A DNA stretch of 64,000 nucleotides from Eledone cirrhosa (taxonomy: Eukaryota > Mollusca > Cephalopoda > Octopoda > Eledonidae): the NCBI GenBank assembly GCA_964016885.1, contig OZ024742.1:6322658-6386657 (forward strand), read 5' to 3'. The position numbers were made by a program, and so were the translations under genes. Below the pieces are notes generated by a model. That model saw only the letters and a program-made list of their open reading frames with translations. It searched no databases and had not been told where the DNA came from. Below, piece by piece: positions 30,300 to 41,760 of this stretch. Position 1 is the stretch's first letter. Every line of letters begins with the position of its first letter.

Positions 30300-30760
30300 A
30301 AATGTGGACGAAATTACTTTAAAAATGTAAAAGTTGTAGGTCCAAATGTTTTGAATGGAAAGTCCCATAAGGATTGTTCTAAAAATAAACAAACCATCAT
30401 CAAAATCTCTTCAATTCGAGACTGCTGCGAGATTAGGCCCTTACCGCGAAAATTAACACTTAATATATTTAAACAAGTTAAAACAACAAGTGTTTTTTTA
30501 ACTTTGAAAGTGCAACAAATTTTTTTTTGTATCAACATGGCTTATGAAAGTTTAAAAAATATAAAAGTTGTAAGTCCCAATGGTTTGAATGGAAAGTCCC
30601 AAAACGATTGTTCTAAAAATAAACAAACCACCATCAAAATCTCGTCAATTCAAGACTGCTGCGAGATTAGGTCCTTAATGCGAAAATTAAGACTTAATAT
30701 AGTGAAACAAGTTAAAAAAACAAGTGTTTTTTAAACTTTGAAAGTGCAACAAAGAATAAA
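30300..30760. repeat. Two tandem ~234-bp units
   Basis: The block 'aaaagttgta' at 30329 recurs at 30563, with long matches such as 'tgttctaaaaataaacaaac' and 'gactgctgcgagattagg'. Identity is about 85 percent. The units directly abut the truncated end of the Helitron. Beyond, 30761-31105 has a short open stretch reading SSNESDVYISEISSDDD, too small to assign. Confidence 0.75.
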
Positions 30761-31104
30761 CAAGAAACAAACGATAATATTAGTGATTTATCTTCAAATG
30801 AATCTGATGTTTATATTTCTGAAATTTCGTCCGACGATGATTGTTGTTTTAAAATTGAAAACGAAGGTCTCCATATCTCACTCTCTTTATAAGGATTGTC
30901 AATAAAGTTGGTTATCTCCCTTACATCAATTTTGCTACCGATAATTTTGATATCGATTTGTTATTGCTCAACGTGGGTCGATTGGAACAATGCTTGTAAT
31001 GTGACCATCTTAGCGACCTGTGCAACGTGCTCAGAAAATTTGGTCAAATTCGGTTGGTAATTGTAAAAGCCTTAGGTATCCAAAGTTGTACACAGACACA
31101 CACA

Positions 31105-31116
31105 CATCCTCGCTTT

Positions 31117-31155
<39 letters not shown>

Positions 31156-31205
31156 GACTCTATTATGTGTTCCAGCCGACAGGCTAAGGCCATGCTGGGT
31201 CACCA
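31105..31205. repeat. (TA)n plus repeat of the Helitron-flanking 22-mer
   Basis: After a (TA)n run, 31156-31177 repeats the 22 bp found at 29181-29202 (starts gactctattatgtg, ends ccagcc). Then follows 'gacaggctaaggccatg'. It may be a shared 3' terminus of two related elements. 31206-31465 is unassigned; a (GA)n tract lies at about 31486-31517. Confidence 0.6.
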
Positions 31206-31472
31206 CTATTATATATATGATGTTTGTGAAAAGTGTGAGAACCAATTGTCAAAGTCAATTGAGAGTGAGTATTAGCTTCCAACACATTATATCAACTAAA
31301 TAATAAATTGATGATCTTATTTGTGAGACAGCCAAAGTAACTAAAACTTACAAAAATAAGTTTGGCATAAATCGATACTTATATATTATTCAAAGTAAAG
31401 TAATCGAAGGGTAATTTTTTTAACAATAACGGATCATTTGCTTGATGGTTTCGCAGCAAAAATACGATTTAA

Positions 31473-31520
<48 letters not shown>

Positions 31521-31529
31521 GTACACTGG

Positions 31530-31620
31530 GAGGTTATATCCTAGTGGTAGAGCACTCTGTCTATGGGACGAGATAGGTGAAACAATTGTTCAGGTATGGT
31601 GAACTAACTGTTGTGTAACC
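31530..31620 (+). repeat. tRNA-like repeat fragment
   Basis: The block 'cctagtggtagagcactc' resembles a tRNA A-box region and recurs in a related context at 37418-37450 (with 'catgggacgag.taggt' after it). No B box and no cloverleaf, so it is a repeat fragment and not a tRNA gene. A (TA)n run follows at 31624-31710. Confidence 0.5.
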
Positions 31621-31621
31621 A

Positions 31622-31710
<89 letters not shown>

Positions 31711-31713
<3 letters not shown>

Positions 31714-32887
31714 ACTAGAAACTGATTAACATATATAAACATGAATAATCACAGGAGATCATTTTTACAAGCGTGTAACCACGCATAGCTAGTTGGGTAA
31801 CAAATAAATAGATACCTTTAAATATGATTAATCTTCCCTGTATATATTCCATTAAAGAAATATATTTCACCAATTAATCAGATGGTAAGTCACGGAAAGT
31901 GGATATTATTGGATTATCAACAAGGAAGAATAATGTCCAGCCATCCATGCTTACACAGCGAGTTCAAATCTTCAACTGGCCGCTACCACGTGTTGCTCTT
32001 ACACATGACAGCAGTCTCGTCTCAGTGGCGTGAATAGGTATTCGACAACTAGAAACAGCAGTCTATTCCCTTCAACAGAATTAGCTCTACAATTAAGGAG
32101 CCGTATTTATATATCTATATCCAAAATTAAGATAAATTAAATGAATTTAATCCAAATCGAAATTGTAGGTGTCATGCCATAACGGCGTGCGCCATATCGC
32201 CCGGAAATAAGCTCAAAGATAGGTCCGAGCATTTTATAATAACTAGAAATTGATTAACATATATAAACATGAATAATCACAGGGGATATTTTTTACAAGC
32301 GTGTAACCACGCATAGCTAGTTGGGTAACAAATAAATAGATACCTTTTAATATGATTAATCTTCCCTGTATATATTCCATTAAAGAAATATATTTCACCA
32401 ATTAATCAGATGGTAAGTCACGGAAAGTGGATATTATTGGATTATCAACAAGGAAGAATAATGTCCAGTCATGTGTAAGAGCAACACGTGGTAGCGGCCA
32501 GTTGAAAATTTGAACTCGCTGTGTAAGCATGGATGGCTGGACATTATTCTTCCTTGTTGATAATCCAATAATATCCACTTTCCGTGACTTACCATCTGAT
32601 TAATTGGTGAAATATATTTCTTTAATGGAATATATACAGGGAAGATTAATCATATTTAAAGGTATCTATTTATTTGTTACCCAACTAGCTATGCGTGGTT
32701 ACACGCTTGTAAAAATGATCTCCTGTGATTATTCATGTTTATATATGTTAATCAATTTCTAGTTATTATAAAATGCTCGGACCTATCTTTGAGCTTATTT
32801 CCGGGCGATATGGCGCACGCCGTTATGGCATGACACCCACAATTTCGATTTGGATTAAATTCATTTAATTTATCTTAATTTTGGATA
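31711..32887. repeat. Direct repeat plus ~350-bp-arm palindrome
   Basis: 31711-31940 recurs directly at 32239-32468 (offset 528). The second copy is the inner part of a palindrome with arms 32119-32467 and 32538-32887 and a 70-bp spacer; the spacer is the reverse complement of 31941-32008, so the inverted half is a copy of the first, longer unit. Blocks include 'gcgccatatcgcccgg', 'ataagctcaaagat', 'cgcatagctagttgggtaac'. The same family forms the 16.5-kb palindrome. No coding frame. Confidence 0.88.
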
Positions 32888-33047
32888 TATATATATATAT
32901 GTATATTTATGTATACAGTACATACATGCATATATATATAAATATATATAGCTCTACACTTCGACACAGAAGTGAACCTAAACATCGAGTGCTCACCCGG
33001 GTGAACCTACAGTAACTCCAAGTTACACTCCCTAAATATATATATAT

Positions 33048-33868
33048 ATCTCCTCTTCCGACCACCGCTTCTTGGATTACCCACACGCGTTTTGACTTCT
33101 CACCAAAATCTCCATACATCCGTGTAACTTACCACTTTTCAACCACCCTCTTACACCACCACCTATATAACTCACCCCCACACACACACCCCAAAACAAA
33201 TTTTTTTTATCCACACGCCACCCACACCCACAACACGCTTAAACCACACACACGTGCTTCCCACCACATATTTACACCCTCAACCCCCTGATTCCTCTCC
33301 CCCCACCCCCCTATCCACACACGCACAGACCCTCCGACCCACAAAAACACCCCCCACACACACCTTCCTGAACATGCAACCCCGTTCTTCCCCCAACCCT
33401 CACTTTCACATACACACACACGCACACACACACACGCACACCTAACCACACACACCACCTTCAGCCCTCCCCGCTCGGACACCCCGTCTCCCTCTCCCCA
33501 CTCCACCCGCCACCACCTCTACTCACCCCACACCCTTCCACCACCTGTTTACCCCCCTTTTAATTTCAGTTTATTTTGATCATGCCTTTATTTTTAAATT
33601 TTCTCATTCCTTGTATTTTGATCATGCTTTATTTTTATTTATTATTTATTATATTTTTGTCTTTATTTGTTAATTTTTCATTCGCACCGTTTCCTTTCGC
33701 TATATGTCTCTCCACCACTCCCCTACACACCTTTTGAACTCTCACCTGAAGAAGGGCTTATGCCCGAAACGTCGTCCCCCACCTACCCCCCACTCTCCTG
33801 AGCGTGAATTTAATAAACATTTGTCGTACTGCCTCTCTGTTCTGTCCCTGTTCAATTTTTCATTATAT
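33048..33868 (+). repeat. Non-coding repeat family F1, plus copy
   Basis: Counterpart of 15371-16340 with a CACA/CCCC-rich middle, 'tttattttgatcatgc', and 'cctgaagaagggcttatgcc' then 'cgaaacgtcgtccccc' at 33749-33784, ending at a (TA)n run. The motif gives CTGAAGA, a 4-bp hairpin, GAAACGTC, but the sequences that should form stem I do not pair. 32888-33047 is (TA)n-rich with 'atcgagtgctcacccgggtg'. Confidence 0.75.
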
Positions 33869-33879
33869 ATATATATATA

Positions 33880-35778
33880 TATATATATTAATTCAAAATA
33901 TTAACAAAATAGATATTCTTGTGATCAAATATATTTTATTATACATATTTCAGAGGTACTGATTTAAGTTCAATAGTACGTCCTCATCAGATAAAATAAG
34001 ATGATGCATGACATACCCTGACATAGTAGATGGTTAATATTCAGTCATGGTAATGATTAACATATGACAAAACTCAATATTTATACCCTAATATTGAGAA
34101 CATGAGAAAAATATATAATACAAACAATAGAGAGGCTGCGTGTAATACAGCTTAACAAATACATGGCATCAATATAACAGTTAATAACATTTTTTTAAAA
34201 CTACTGAAGAAAGAGGAAAGAAAGGAAGGCATAGAGGAAGAAACAGCTGATGGGATAATATAGTTAGTAGGTGGCTCGAAAAAACAAATGAGAGATGATT
34301 AAAGAGAGAGAGAGAGACAAAGGGGAGTAATTTATGTTCAAGTTTATAAACAATTTTCCGTATATGCAATATATATCCAAACTTACTTAGATGACCGTTA
34401 ATATTCAAAATATTTAATTTAAGTTATTTCAGAGTAATGAGTAATATTTTAGGTTTTAAAAGTTAATAGGTATTTGTATTAATATTATACTATCAAGTTT
34501 AATTTCTAAAATTCAAATTTTATGAAAACAAAAGGATTTACGAAACACGAGAGAGAAAATATATAATGCTTTTATACCCTCCCGAAGGTAATCTTTACCA
34601 AAATTATTTATAATATTGACAACAGTTTATATAATATAATTTATAAAATAATTATAGTTATAATTATTAAAGAATTTATGATTAAACACTTTGAGTGCCT
34701 AAAGGATCAACCGGCCTTATAACTAAACTTAAAGAGGTCTGAATTTTGAATTATATATATGTGTTAATCAAAAATGCATAAGGATTATAATGTCTATAGA
34801 CGTAAGGTGATACCTTTCAAATATATATAATATAACAAAATACAATAATACAATATAGTAAATAAGTTACTGAAAATATTGTTTAAAAATATATATAGTT
34901 AACATATATTGTTAAAAAATTAATGTTTTATATCAATTATTTTCATTTAGTTGATATATACTATAAATATATAATTCAAAACTACATAAGTCCTAATGAT
35001 AGGGGCTAGATACAAAATAAATATAAAAGTAAAAAATAAAAATAATGAATTGTTTGCGAAACTTAAAAATGACCAATATTAAAAATATATTATAAAATGT
35101 AATATGGTTTTAATATAAAGTAGACAAAAGATACGTCTAAAATATTTTAGCGAATGTGATAGAAAGAGGAGCTAAATATTTGAAAAAGCCGAAGGTAATC
35201 TAAATTTAAATTTAATTAAAATAAATTAAATTACATTAAATTATATTAAATTAAGTAAAAATCATTATAAATTCGAATTTCCAGGGAATATCAAACACTT
35301 ATAACAATATAGAGTCATTTGAGTATCTAAATTATTTATAAATGTAACTACGAGTATGTTATTACACTAGATAAACATATTTGTAAACTATATATAGATA
35401 TTATTATAGATATTAATGAAACGGTATACATTTAATAAATAAATAATTATAATCATTATTAGTAATGCTAGAATTGTAGTTTTACCTCTAGTTCAGTGGA
35501 GAAAGAGACCAATATTTGTCGACTGTTATGGTTTGTTATATTTATACCTAGATATATATAAAAATAAATAAATGCAAATCTAACTTTCTGAGTCCCCAAA
35601 ACATACTCAAAAGGAATAAAATATATAAACGCGTGAATGATCTACAGTTCAATTATAATCGGTAAATTTACAAGTTGAATATTCAAATTATATATTTAAA
35701 ACAGAGACAGATACATAAAGATCCGAATCAAAATTATAAATATCTAAAATAATCCTAAGGTGTGCATATTTATCTATA
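33880..35778 (-). other. AT-rich non-coding sequence, possibly a PLE 3' untranslated region
   Basis: By orientation the hammerhead at 33932-33998 would mark the 3' end of an element extending right. The sequence is strongly AT-rich with no long frame, like the 3' untranslated part of PLE-3 (8716-10019). I found no RT or endonuclease motif, so the assignment is an inference. Confidence 0.4.
33932..33998 (-). ncRNA. Orphan type I hammerhead ribozyme
   Basis: On the minus strand: stem I TATTTTAT (33998-33991), CTGATGA (33990-33984), stem II GGACGTACT with AGTACCTCT (8 of 9 pairs, one G-U, C-C at the fourth position), a 14-nt loop, GAAA (33951-33948), TATGTATA (2-bp stem III and an ATA triplet), and stem I partner ATAAAATA (33939-33932), 8 of 8 pairs. 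This is the best-paired hammerhead in the window. No PLE protein is visible nearby. Confidence 0.8.
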
Positions 35779-36019
35779 TACAAGAGAGATAAACACAAAT
35801 ATAAACATACATGTGTTCAAGTTGTAAAGGACCATATTTACTAGGGTGAAAAAATAGCAGTTGCCCAATATAAGTTTGTTCTTCTTTTTCTTGATTTATT
35901 ACTTTTAATTAAGTCTGGCAAACCATATTGTTATAGTTAGTATTTTTTTCACCCTAGTGAACTTCGTCCTTTACATTTCAAACACATGTATGTTTATATT
36001 TGTGTTTATATCTCTTGTA
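35779..36019. repeat. Foldback element with ~78-bp arms
   Basis: Left arm 35779-35855 and right arm 35941-36019 are reverse complements with few differences (tacaagagagataaacaca ... tgtgtttatatctcttgta); inner ends read 'ctagggtgaaaaaata' and 'tatttttttcaccctag'. The 85-bp spacer has no feature. MITE-like. Confidence 0.85.
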
Positions 36020-36105
36020 AATTCAATTATATTACACGGCTCAGAAAAACTTCTTTCTTGGAGCTATTTAATTGTAAGAGACTATTTTGAGTTTCTAACT
36101 AAATA

Positions 36106-36111
<6 letters not shown>

Positions 36112-36155
<44 letters not shown>
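36112..36155. repeat. (TA)n microsatellite
   Basis: Pure TA run bordering the next repeat end. Confidence 0.9.
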
Positions 36156-36390
36156 CTTAAAACAGAAAACAAAAACAATAACGAAGAGTGCAGTACAAAA
36201 TGTTAGTATTAGGTTCACGCTTGATAGTGGGGGGTAGGGGACGACATTTCGGGCATAAGCCCTTCATCAGGAGAAAGGTGGGAAGGAAAAGAGTTCCGAG
36301 GGTATGAAGGGGAGTGGTGGAAAGACATTAAAAGGGGGGGGGGGGTGAAGGGAAGGAAACAAATTAAAAAGAGGGTAAAAAAAATTAAAT

Positions 36391-36452
<62 letters not shown>
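36156..36452 (-). repeat. Repeat end related to family F1
   Basis: The minus strand reads 'ctcctgatgaagggcttat' and 'gcccgaaatgtcgtcccc', then 'aagcgtgaacctaat', with a G run near 36338-36347 on plus and (TA)n on both edges (36397-36452). It has the CTGATGA-hairpin-GAAA order without a stem I. Confidence 0.65.
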
Positions 36453-36453
<1 letters not shown>

Positions 36454-36460
36454 TATATAT

Positions 36461-36812
36461 ATAAAAGACGTAAAATAAGAAAATTATAGTAATTAATTCA
36501 CTTACTTAAATTTCACACCAACTAATTAGTTTCTGAAAGGGGATATATATAGTCTTCAAATGGAGACCATGGAGAATCCTTTCTTCACCAGGGAGTCATT
36601 CTCGGCTAAGATTCCTGGCGATACGCGGACACAGGGAACTTATACAAAAATAATTCAGTGGATGGTAAAAAGCTAGCGCGGACTAATTTCCAAGCCATTG
36701 AAAACTTCACTGCCTTCATGGTCAGTGGCAAATTCAAAAGAATCAATCACGTGACATCGAGGTTACTTAGTGAGAAGTGGAGTGTTAAAAAGACAGTAGC
36801 GAAACTAATACT
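36461..36812. repeat. 352-bp direct duplication, copy 1
   Basis: Matches 36989-37340 at about 96 percent (ataaaagacgtaaaataag ... gcgaaactaatact). The intervening 176 bp are AT-rich and unassigned. One frame in both copies reads AIENFTAF and KRINHVTSRLLS, conserved for ~45 codons, but I recognise no family. Confidence 0.88.
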
Positions 36813-36988
36813 ATGAACCATAGTAGTAATTTAGGCAAATTTTTGCTCAACAAAATAATTTGGAGATAATTATAAAGAATTAGTATATCTACCAACATAT
36901 TTATACAGATGTATACTTACGCTAGCAAATATATAGGTTTTGTCTTAGTAACTTTGTGGTTCAATACAAAGAGATGTAGAACAATTTT

Positions 36989-37340
36989 ATAAAAGACGTA
37001 AAATAAGAAAATTATAGTAATTAACTCACTTACTTAAATTTCACACCAACTAATTAGTTTCTGAAAGGGGATATACATAGTCTTGAAATGGAGACCATGG
37101 AGAATCCTTTCTTCATCAGGGAGTCATTCCCGGCTAAGATTCCTGGTGATACGCAGACACAGGGAACTTATACAAAAATAATTCAGTGGATGGAATAAAG
37201 CTAGCGCGGACTAAATTCCAAGCCATTGAAAACTTCACTGCCTTCCTGGTCAGTTGCAAATTCAAAAGAATCAATCACGTGACATCGAGGTTACTTAGTG
37301 AGGAGTGGGGTGTTAAAAAGACAGTAGCGAAACTAATACT
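36989..37340. repeat. 352-bp direct duplication, copy 2
   Basis: Second copy, offset 528 bp, followed by 'ctgatgatggacattcctg' and a (TA)n run, then the tRNA-like fragment at 37405-37530. Confidence 0.88.
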
Positions 37341-37404
37341 ACTGATGATGGACATTCCTGTTTCTCGGTCTATTTTCATATATATATATATATATATATA
37401 TGGT

Positions 37405-37530
37405 GGTGGAACACTGGAAGGTAATATCCGTAGTGGTAGAGCACTCAGTCCATGGGACGAGTTAGGTAGAAGTGTTTACACAACAGTTAGTTCACCATAC
37501 TGAGAACAATTGTTTCGCCTTAGCGGATCC
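37405..37530 (+). repeat. tRNA-like repeat fragment
   Basis: Contains 'gtagtggtagagcactcag' and 'catgggacgagttaggtag', matching the fragment at 31530-31575. The rest has 'acaacagttagttcaccata', also present in altered order at 31600. Not a functional tRNA. Confidence 0.5.
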
Positions 37531-37561
37531 TCAGCTCGTAATGGGCATGGTTATAGGAACA

Positions 37562-37719
37562 GGACGTACAACCGTACGAACGCGCATGCGCAAACTCGGT
37601 CACCTCACACAGGCAATACTAGAATGCGCAGTTATCTCCCTTACACCTCTCGCACGCATTCTAGTATTGCCTGTGTGGGGTGACTGGGTTTCTGCGCATG
37701 CGCGTTCGTACGGTTGTCC
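37562..37719. repeat. GC-rich hairpin element
   Basis: Arms 37562-37629 and 37653-37719 are reverse complements with a few mismatches around a 23-bp spacer. Arms include 'cgtacgaacgcgcatgcgc' and 'acaggcaatactagaatgcg'. It is far more GC- and CpG-rich than its surroundings and directly precedes the 39-bp array. Confidence 0.85.
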
Positions 37720-37724
37720 TTCCT

Positions 37725-39915
37725 GTATATGGCAGTGTTGTGTGGTGGTGTTATATAGTAATGGCTTATGGCGATGTTGTGTGGTGGTGTTGTATAGTAA
37801 TGGCTTATGGCGGTGTTGTGTGGCTGTATTGTATAGTAACGGCATATGGCGCTGTTGTGTGGCTCTGTTGTATAGTAATGGCTTATGGCGGTGTTGTGTG
37901 GCTAGGTAGTATATTAATAGCTTATGGCAGTGTTGTGGGGTAGTGTTGTATAGTAATGGCTTATGGCAGTGTTGTGTGGCCGTATTGTATAGCAATAGCT
38001 TATTGCGGTATTGTGTGGTGGTGTTGTATAGTAATGGCTTATGGCAGTGTTGTGTGGTTGTGTTGTATAGTAGTGGTTTATGGTGGTGTTGTGTGGTGGT
38101 GTTGTATAATAGTGGTTTATGGCGGTGTTGTGTGGTGGTGTTGTATAGTAGTGGTTTAGTGTGGTGTTGTGTGGTGGTGTTTATAGTTATGGTTTATGGC
38201 GGTTTTGTGAGGTTGTGATGTGTTGTTGTGGTTTATGACGGTATTGTGTGGTGGTGTTGAGTGATAGTGTTGTGTGGTGGTGTTGTGTGGTGGTGTTGTG
38301 TGGCTCTGTTGTATAGTAATGGTTTATGGCGGTGTTGTGTGGCTGTGTAGTATATTAATGGCTTATGGCGGTGTTGTGGGGTGGTTTTGTATAGTAATGG
38401 CTTATGGCGGCGTTGTGTGGTGGTGTTGTAGAGTAATGGCTTATGGCGGTATTGTGTGGTAGTGTTGTATAGTAATGGCTTATGGTGGTGTTGTGTGGCT
38501 GTATTGTATAGTAATGGCTTATGGCGGTATTCTGTGGTGGTGTTGTATAGTAATGGCTTATTGCGGTGTTGTGTGGTGGTGTTGTATAGTAGTGGTTTAT
38601 GGTGGTGTTGTGTGGTGGTGTTCTGTGGCGGTGTTGTGTGGCTGTGTTGTATAGTAATGGATCATGGCGGTGTTTTGTGGTGCTGTTGTATAGTAATGGC
38701 TTATGGCGGTGTTGTGTGGTTGTGTTGTATAGTAATGGCATATGGCGGTGTTGTGTGGTGGTGTTGTATAGTAATTGCTTATGGCAGTGTTGTGTGGTGG
38801 TGTTGTATAGTAATGGCTTATGGAGGTGTTGTGTGGTGGTGTTGTATAGTAATGGCTTATGGCGGTGTTGTGTGGCTGTATTGTATAGTAATGGGTTATG
38901 GCGGTGTTGTGTGGCTGTATTGTATAGTAATGGCTTATGATGGTGTTGTGTGGTGGTGTTGTATAGTAATGGCTTATGGCGGTGTTGTGTGGTTGTGTTG
39001 TATAGCAATGGATTATGGCGGTGTTGTGGGGCTGTGTTTTATAGTAATGACTTATGGCGGTGCTGTGTGGTGGTGTTGTATAATAATGGCTTATGGCGGT
39101 GTTGTGTAGCTGTGTGTTGTATAGTAATGGCTTATGGCAGTGTTGTGTGGCTGTGTTGTATAGAAATGGCTTATGGCGGTGTTGTGTGGTGGTGTTGTAT
39201 AGAAATGGCTTATGGCGGTGTTGTGTGGCTATGTTGTATGCTAATGGTTTATGGCGGTGTTGTCTGGTCATGTTGTATAATAATTGCTTATGGTGGTGTT
39301 GTGGGGTGGTGTTGTATAGTAGTAGTTTATGGAGGTGTGGTGTGGTGGTGTTGTATAGTAATGGCTTATGGCGGTGTAATGTGGTGGTGTTGTATAGTAG
39401 TGGTTTATGGAGGTGTTGTGTGGTGGTGTTGTATAGTAATGGCTTATGGTGGTGTTGTATGGTGGTGTTGTATAGTAATGGCTTATGTCGGTGTTGTGTG
39501 GTGGTGTTGTATAGCAATGGCTTATGGCGGTGTTGTGTGGCTGTGTTGTATAGTAATGGTTCATGGCGGTGTTGTGTGGCTGAGTTGTATAGTAATGGTT
39601 CATGGCGGTGTTGTGTGGCTGAGTTGTATAGTAATGGCTTATGGCGGTGTAATGTGGTGGTGTTGTATAGTAATGGCTTATGGCGGTGTAATGTGGTGGT
39701 GTTGTATAGTAGTGGTTTATGGTGGTGTTGTGTGGTGGTGTTGTATAGTAGTCGTTTATGGAGGTGTTGTGTGGTGTTGTTATGTGATAGTGTTGTATAG
39801 TAGTGGTTTATGGTGGTGTTGTGTGGTGGTGCTGTATAGTAATGGCTTATGGCTGTGTTGTGTGGTGGTGTTGTATAGTAATGGCTTATGGCGGTGTTGT
39901 GTGGCTGTATGTATT
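37725..39915. repeat. 39-bp minisatellite, roughly 55 units
   Basis: Unit 'ttgtatagtaatggcttatg' plus 'gcggtgttgtgtggtggtg'. Variation is concentrated at few positions (ggctta/ggttta, ggtggtg/ggctgtg, taatgg/tagtgg). Because 39 is a multiple of three and stops fall in only some frames, long frames appear on both strands; none should be taken as a gene. The array decays into unique sequence after 39915. Confidence 0.95.
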
Positions 39916-40660
39916 ATGTTGTATAAGTATTGCTGGTGGTGCGTGTCATATATATTCTGGTTTGTCTCATCTTTCCTTCAATAGTCTCTGTATGAAGTGA
40001 GCTGGGTGTATACAGCCGAGTCTGTGTGTATTGGACACATATCATGATGTACATACAGCTAGTTTTGAAAGCGCGTGTATATGCATGCATATATACTGTG
40101 TGAGTATGTGTATAAGCATGTGTGTTAAACACACACTCACACACACACATATATATATACATATGTGTATATATATGTGTGTGTGTTTGTATGTATCTAT
40201 GTATGTTTGTATGTATGTATATATGTATGTAAGTATATGTCAGGTCTCTAGTTGGTGCTACTGGTAACATGTATCCCAGTACAACCTGTCTCATGGTCGG
40301 GTCGTTGGCGACTAAACTGGCAACCCCACCAAGGTTTCTTGGTGAGGAGGGTGACTTTGGACACCCTGCAGGACTAAAAACAAACCCTGTAAAAGGGCAA
40401 AGGAGCTCTTAAGAGTCAACGGCCATCCAAAATCACCGGGAGAGATGACCCATTAGCCTTTGTCAAGGCAGAATTCTAGGAGAAGGAAAATTTTGATATA
40501 ACAGCTGCAACCCTGATGGTATCCAATGATGTTGACTTGGTCTTCTTTTTAGTAAATATCATCTTGGTTAAGAGAGTGGGACTGGCTTTGTGCAGTGCCT
40601 TTGCTCACTATAAAAGCTTCACGGCAATGGCATTGCTTTATATCTGGAGATCTCTCTGCA
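39916..40660. other. Unassigned sequence with LINE-like fragments
   Basis: GT- and TA-rich to about 40240. The block 40280-40460 ('gttggcgactaaactggcaa', 'gtttcttggtgaggagg', 'gccatccaaaatcaccggg') looks like dispersed-repeat sequence, possibly the 5' portion of a LINE, but without frame support. Confidence 0.4.
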
Positions 40661-40850
40661 CTTGTTGTCACATGGTACCATGGGCCCAGCACTATGTGTC
40701 AGTAATTGTGACAGGTGTAGTGTTTGTACCAGAGTTTTCAAGTCGCTGGCTGGACTAAAAAGTCACATTCGTTCAGCGCATCGGTAGGGGTTCTCCTACA
40801 TGGATATAAAGTAGTGGCCGTACTCGAAAACGAGTTGGCAGCCACTATGT
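40660..40850 (+). pseudogene. LINE C-terminal zinc-finger remnant
   Basis: The frame reads [17 protein letters not shown] and IRSAHR followed by TAG. This is a C2H2 pattern (C-x2-C, F, L, H-x4-H) of the type found at the very C-terminus of several molluscan LINE polyproteins. No RT sequence remains upstream and frame breaks are frequent. It could instead be a fragment of a host finger gene, which I consider less likely. Confidence 0.5.
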
Positions 40851-40876
40851 ATGTATATATGTATCTATATATATAT

Positions 40877-40879
40877 ATG

Positions 40880-40965
<86 letters not shown>
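40877..40965. repeat. (TA)n microsatellite
   Basis: Almost pure TA run of about 88 bp with gtatgtat edges. Confidence 0.95.
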
Positions 40966-40976
<11 letters not shown>

Positions 40977-41167
40977 ACTTTAAATGAAAGCACAAAGATA
41001 AAAAGTTTTGCAAAATATAATATTATTCGCTGGTAGAATCTTGCGTGACACTAACATTCCTTGATCTCTGTCCAACATTTCTAACAACTGATTCACAACT
41101 TCACACCACATCGAATCAGCAAACAACTACAACAACAACTACAACACAAGTACTAAGAACAGCAACA

Positions 41168-41760
41168 AAGAATGGCATCACCATCGCCATCACCACCACC
41201 ACCACCACCACCACTACCTTCGCCATCACCATCGCCATCACCATCACCACCACCATCACCATCACCATCACCATCACAATCACCACCACCATCACCATCG
41301 CCATCACCATCGCCATCACCATCACCACCACCATCACCATCACCATCGCTATCGCCATCACCATCACCATCGCCATCACCATCACCAGCACCATCACCAT
41401 CACAATCGCGATCACCACCACCATCACCATCGCCATCGCCATCACCATCACCACCACCATCACCATCACCATCGCTATCGCCATCACCATCGCTATCGCC
41501 ATCGCCATCACCATCACCATCACCATCGTCATCACCATCACCAGCACCATCACCATCACAATCGCGATCACCACCACCATCACAATCACCATCACCATCA
41601 CAATCACCATCACCATCACCATCGCCATCACCATCGCCATCACCATCACCATCGCCACCACCATCACCATCACCATCGTCATCACCACCACCATCACCAC
41701 CACCATCACCATCACCATCACCATCACCATCACCACCACCATCACCATCAGCAGCAGTAG
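41168..41760. repeat. (CAY)n trinucleotide tract
   Basis: About 590 bp built from cac/cat/cgc/caa triplets in the phase ccatca. Open in several frames on both strands (SPSP, TITI, MVMV). A ~100-bp segment (41300-41420) is nearly repeated at 41435-41570, so the tract has internal duplications. Confidence 0.95.

Noticed and set aside
37725..39984. Frames of 217, 306 and 344 codons on both strands (WLCCIVMAYGG and LLYNTTTQHRHKP repeats)
   Set aside because: The 39-bp unit is a multiple of three, so stop-free frames arise on both strands by repetition. No non-repetitive domain is present.
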